DNA of 6,525 bases, taken from Candidatus Finniella inopinata. GTDB taxonomy: Bacteria; Pseudomonadota; Alphaproteobacteria; Paracaedibacterales; CAITNM01. The stretch spans positions 1-6,525 of the forward strand of contig CAMDPB010000064.1 in assembly GCA_945903885.1 (NCBI GenBank), read 5' to 3'. The stretch's first letter is position 1. Each line of letters opens with the position of its first letter. The position numbers and the translations under genes were made by a program. Under the pieces are notes generated by a model. That model saw nothing but the letters and a program-made list of their open reading frames with translations. It was not told where the DNA came from and did not search any database. Below, one piece after another: positions 6,395 through 6,525 of this stretch.

Positions 6395-6397
6395 TAT
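6369..6397 (+). promoter_or_regulatory. candidate promoter of the gene at 6428
   Basis: TTGAAT (6369-6374, 4 of 6) is separated by 17 bp from TAATAT (6392-6397, 4 of 6), giving a start point around 6404 and a leader of about 24 nt before the ATG. TATTAT (6395-6400) is a better -10 match but at 20 bp spacing. The evidence is consensus matching in very AT-rich sequence, so it is weak. Confidence 0.3.
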
Positions 6398-6427
6398 TAT
6401 CCGTGTTAATTTAAAATTCTTTTTTTT

Positions 6428-6525
6428 ATGAAAAATCTAAGGTTTATTGCAATTTTATTTACATTGCATATTCCCAGTGCTTTGAACGCAGCAAATCGAC
6501 AAGAAGTTCCTGGAAATTTAGATGA
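6428..6525 (+). CDS. putative secreted protein, N-terminal fragment (runs off the right edge)
   Basis: An open frame starts at an ATG at 6428 and continues to the window edge, 32 full codons. The first 21-22 residues form a signal peptide: basic MKNLR, a hydrophobic core FIAILFTL, then SALNA with likely signal-peptidase I cleavage after Ala21 or Ala22. There is no Cys at the junction, so it is not a lipoprotein. The mature start, ANRQEVPGNLD, does not match a family I recognise. The ATG is the first start after an in-frame TAA at 6407-6409 and is preceded by eight T with no Shine-Dalgarno sequence. It occupies the position where ddl usually follows murB in alphaproteobacteria; the signal peptide argues against Ddl (cytoplasmic), and it does not look like the start of FtsQ. 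Reality as a gene is likely because of the well-formed signal peptide, but function is unknown. Confidence 0.65.
   Translation, partial: MKNLRFIAILFTLHIPSALNAANRQEVPGNLD

Overview
This window is a compact housekeeping block from an AT-rich genome, most likely a member of the Alphaproteobacteria. The predicted proteins support this: BamD, RecN, MurG, MurC and a short (type II) MurB all carry alphaproteobacterial-style signature stretches, such as the MurB active-site segment TGGSTFKNP and the BamD segment SYEQIPIVERDQ. The AT-rich composition, long A tracts and frequent lack of a clear Shine-Dalgarno site would suit a host-associated lineage (for example Holosporales-like or Rickettsiales-like). 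That last step is inference; the species cannot be read from this sequence.

Layout. At the left edge, on the minus strand, is the N-terminal 40 codons of topA (DNA topoisomerase I, TTG start). A divergent intergenic region of about 245 bp follows. It holds a plausible topA promoter (TTGTCA, 17 bp, TAGAGT), an inverted repeat overlapping that promoter, and a small palindrome upstream of bamD. On the plus strand five complete genes then run head to tail: bamD (outer-membrane assembly lipoprotein), recN (SMC-like repair ATPase), murG, murC and murB (peptidoglycan precursor synthesis). bamD and recN are 3 nt apart. recN and murG overlap in a GTGA. murG and murC are 28 nt apart. murC and murB are separated by 89 nt containing a conspicuous stem-loop. 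At the right edge a new gene begins: a 32-codon fragment with a signal peptide and no recognisable family.

How the genes work together. MurG adds GlcNAc to lipid I to make lipid II. MurB and MurC act earlier in the cytoplasm: MurB reduces UDP-GlcNAc-enolpyruvate to UDP-MurNAc, and MurC adds the first amino acid. BamD helps insert outer-membrane proteins, so four of the five genes serve the cell envelope, and recN sits among them as a DNA-repair gene. In many alphaproteobacteria murG-murC-murB lie upstream of ddl-ftsQAZ-lpxC, and bamD-recN lie downstream of that block. Here bamD-recN come first and run directly into murG-murC-murB, so the order looks rearranged.

All five full-length genes look intact, with family-typical lengths and key motifs. 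I see no mobile element, CRISPR array, RNA gene or defence/toxin system, and nothing that I would call a new biological system. The items most worth a second look are the rearranged gene order, the murC-murB intergenic structure, and the secreted-protein gene sitting where ddl would usually be.
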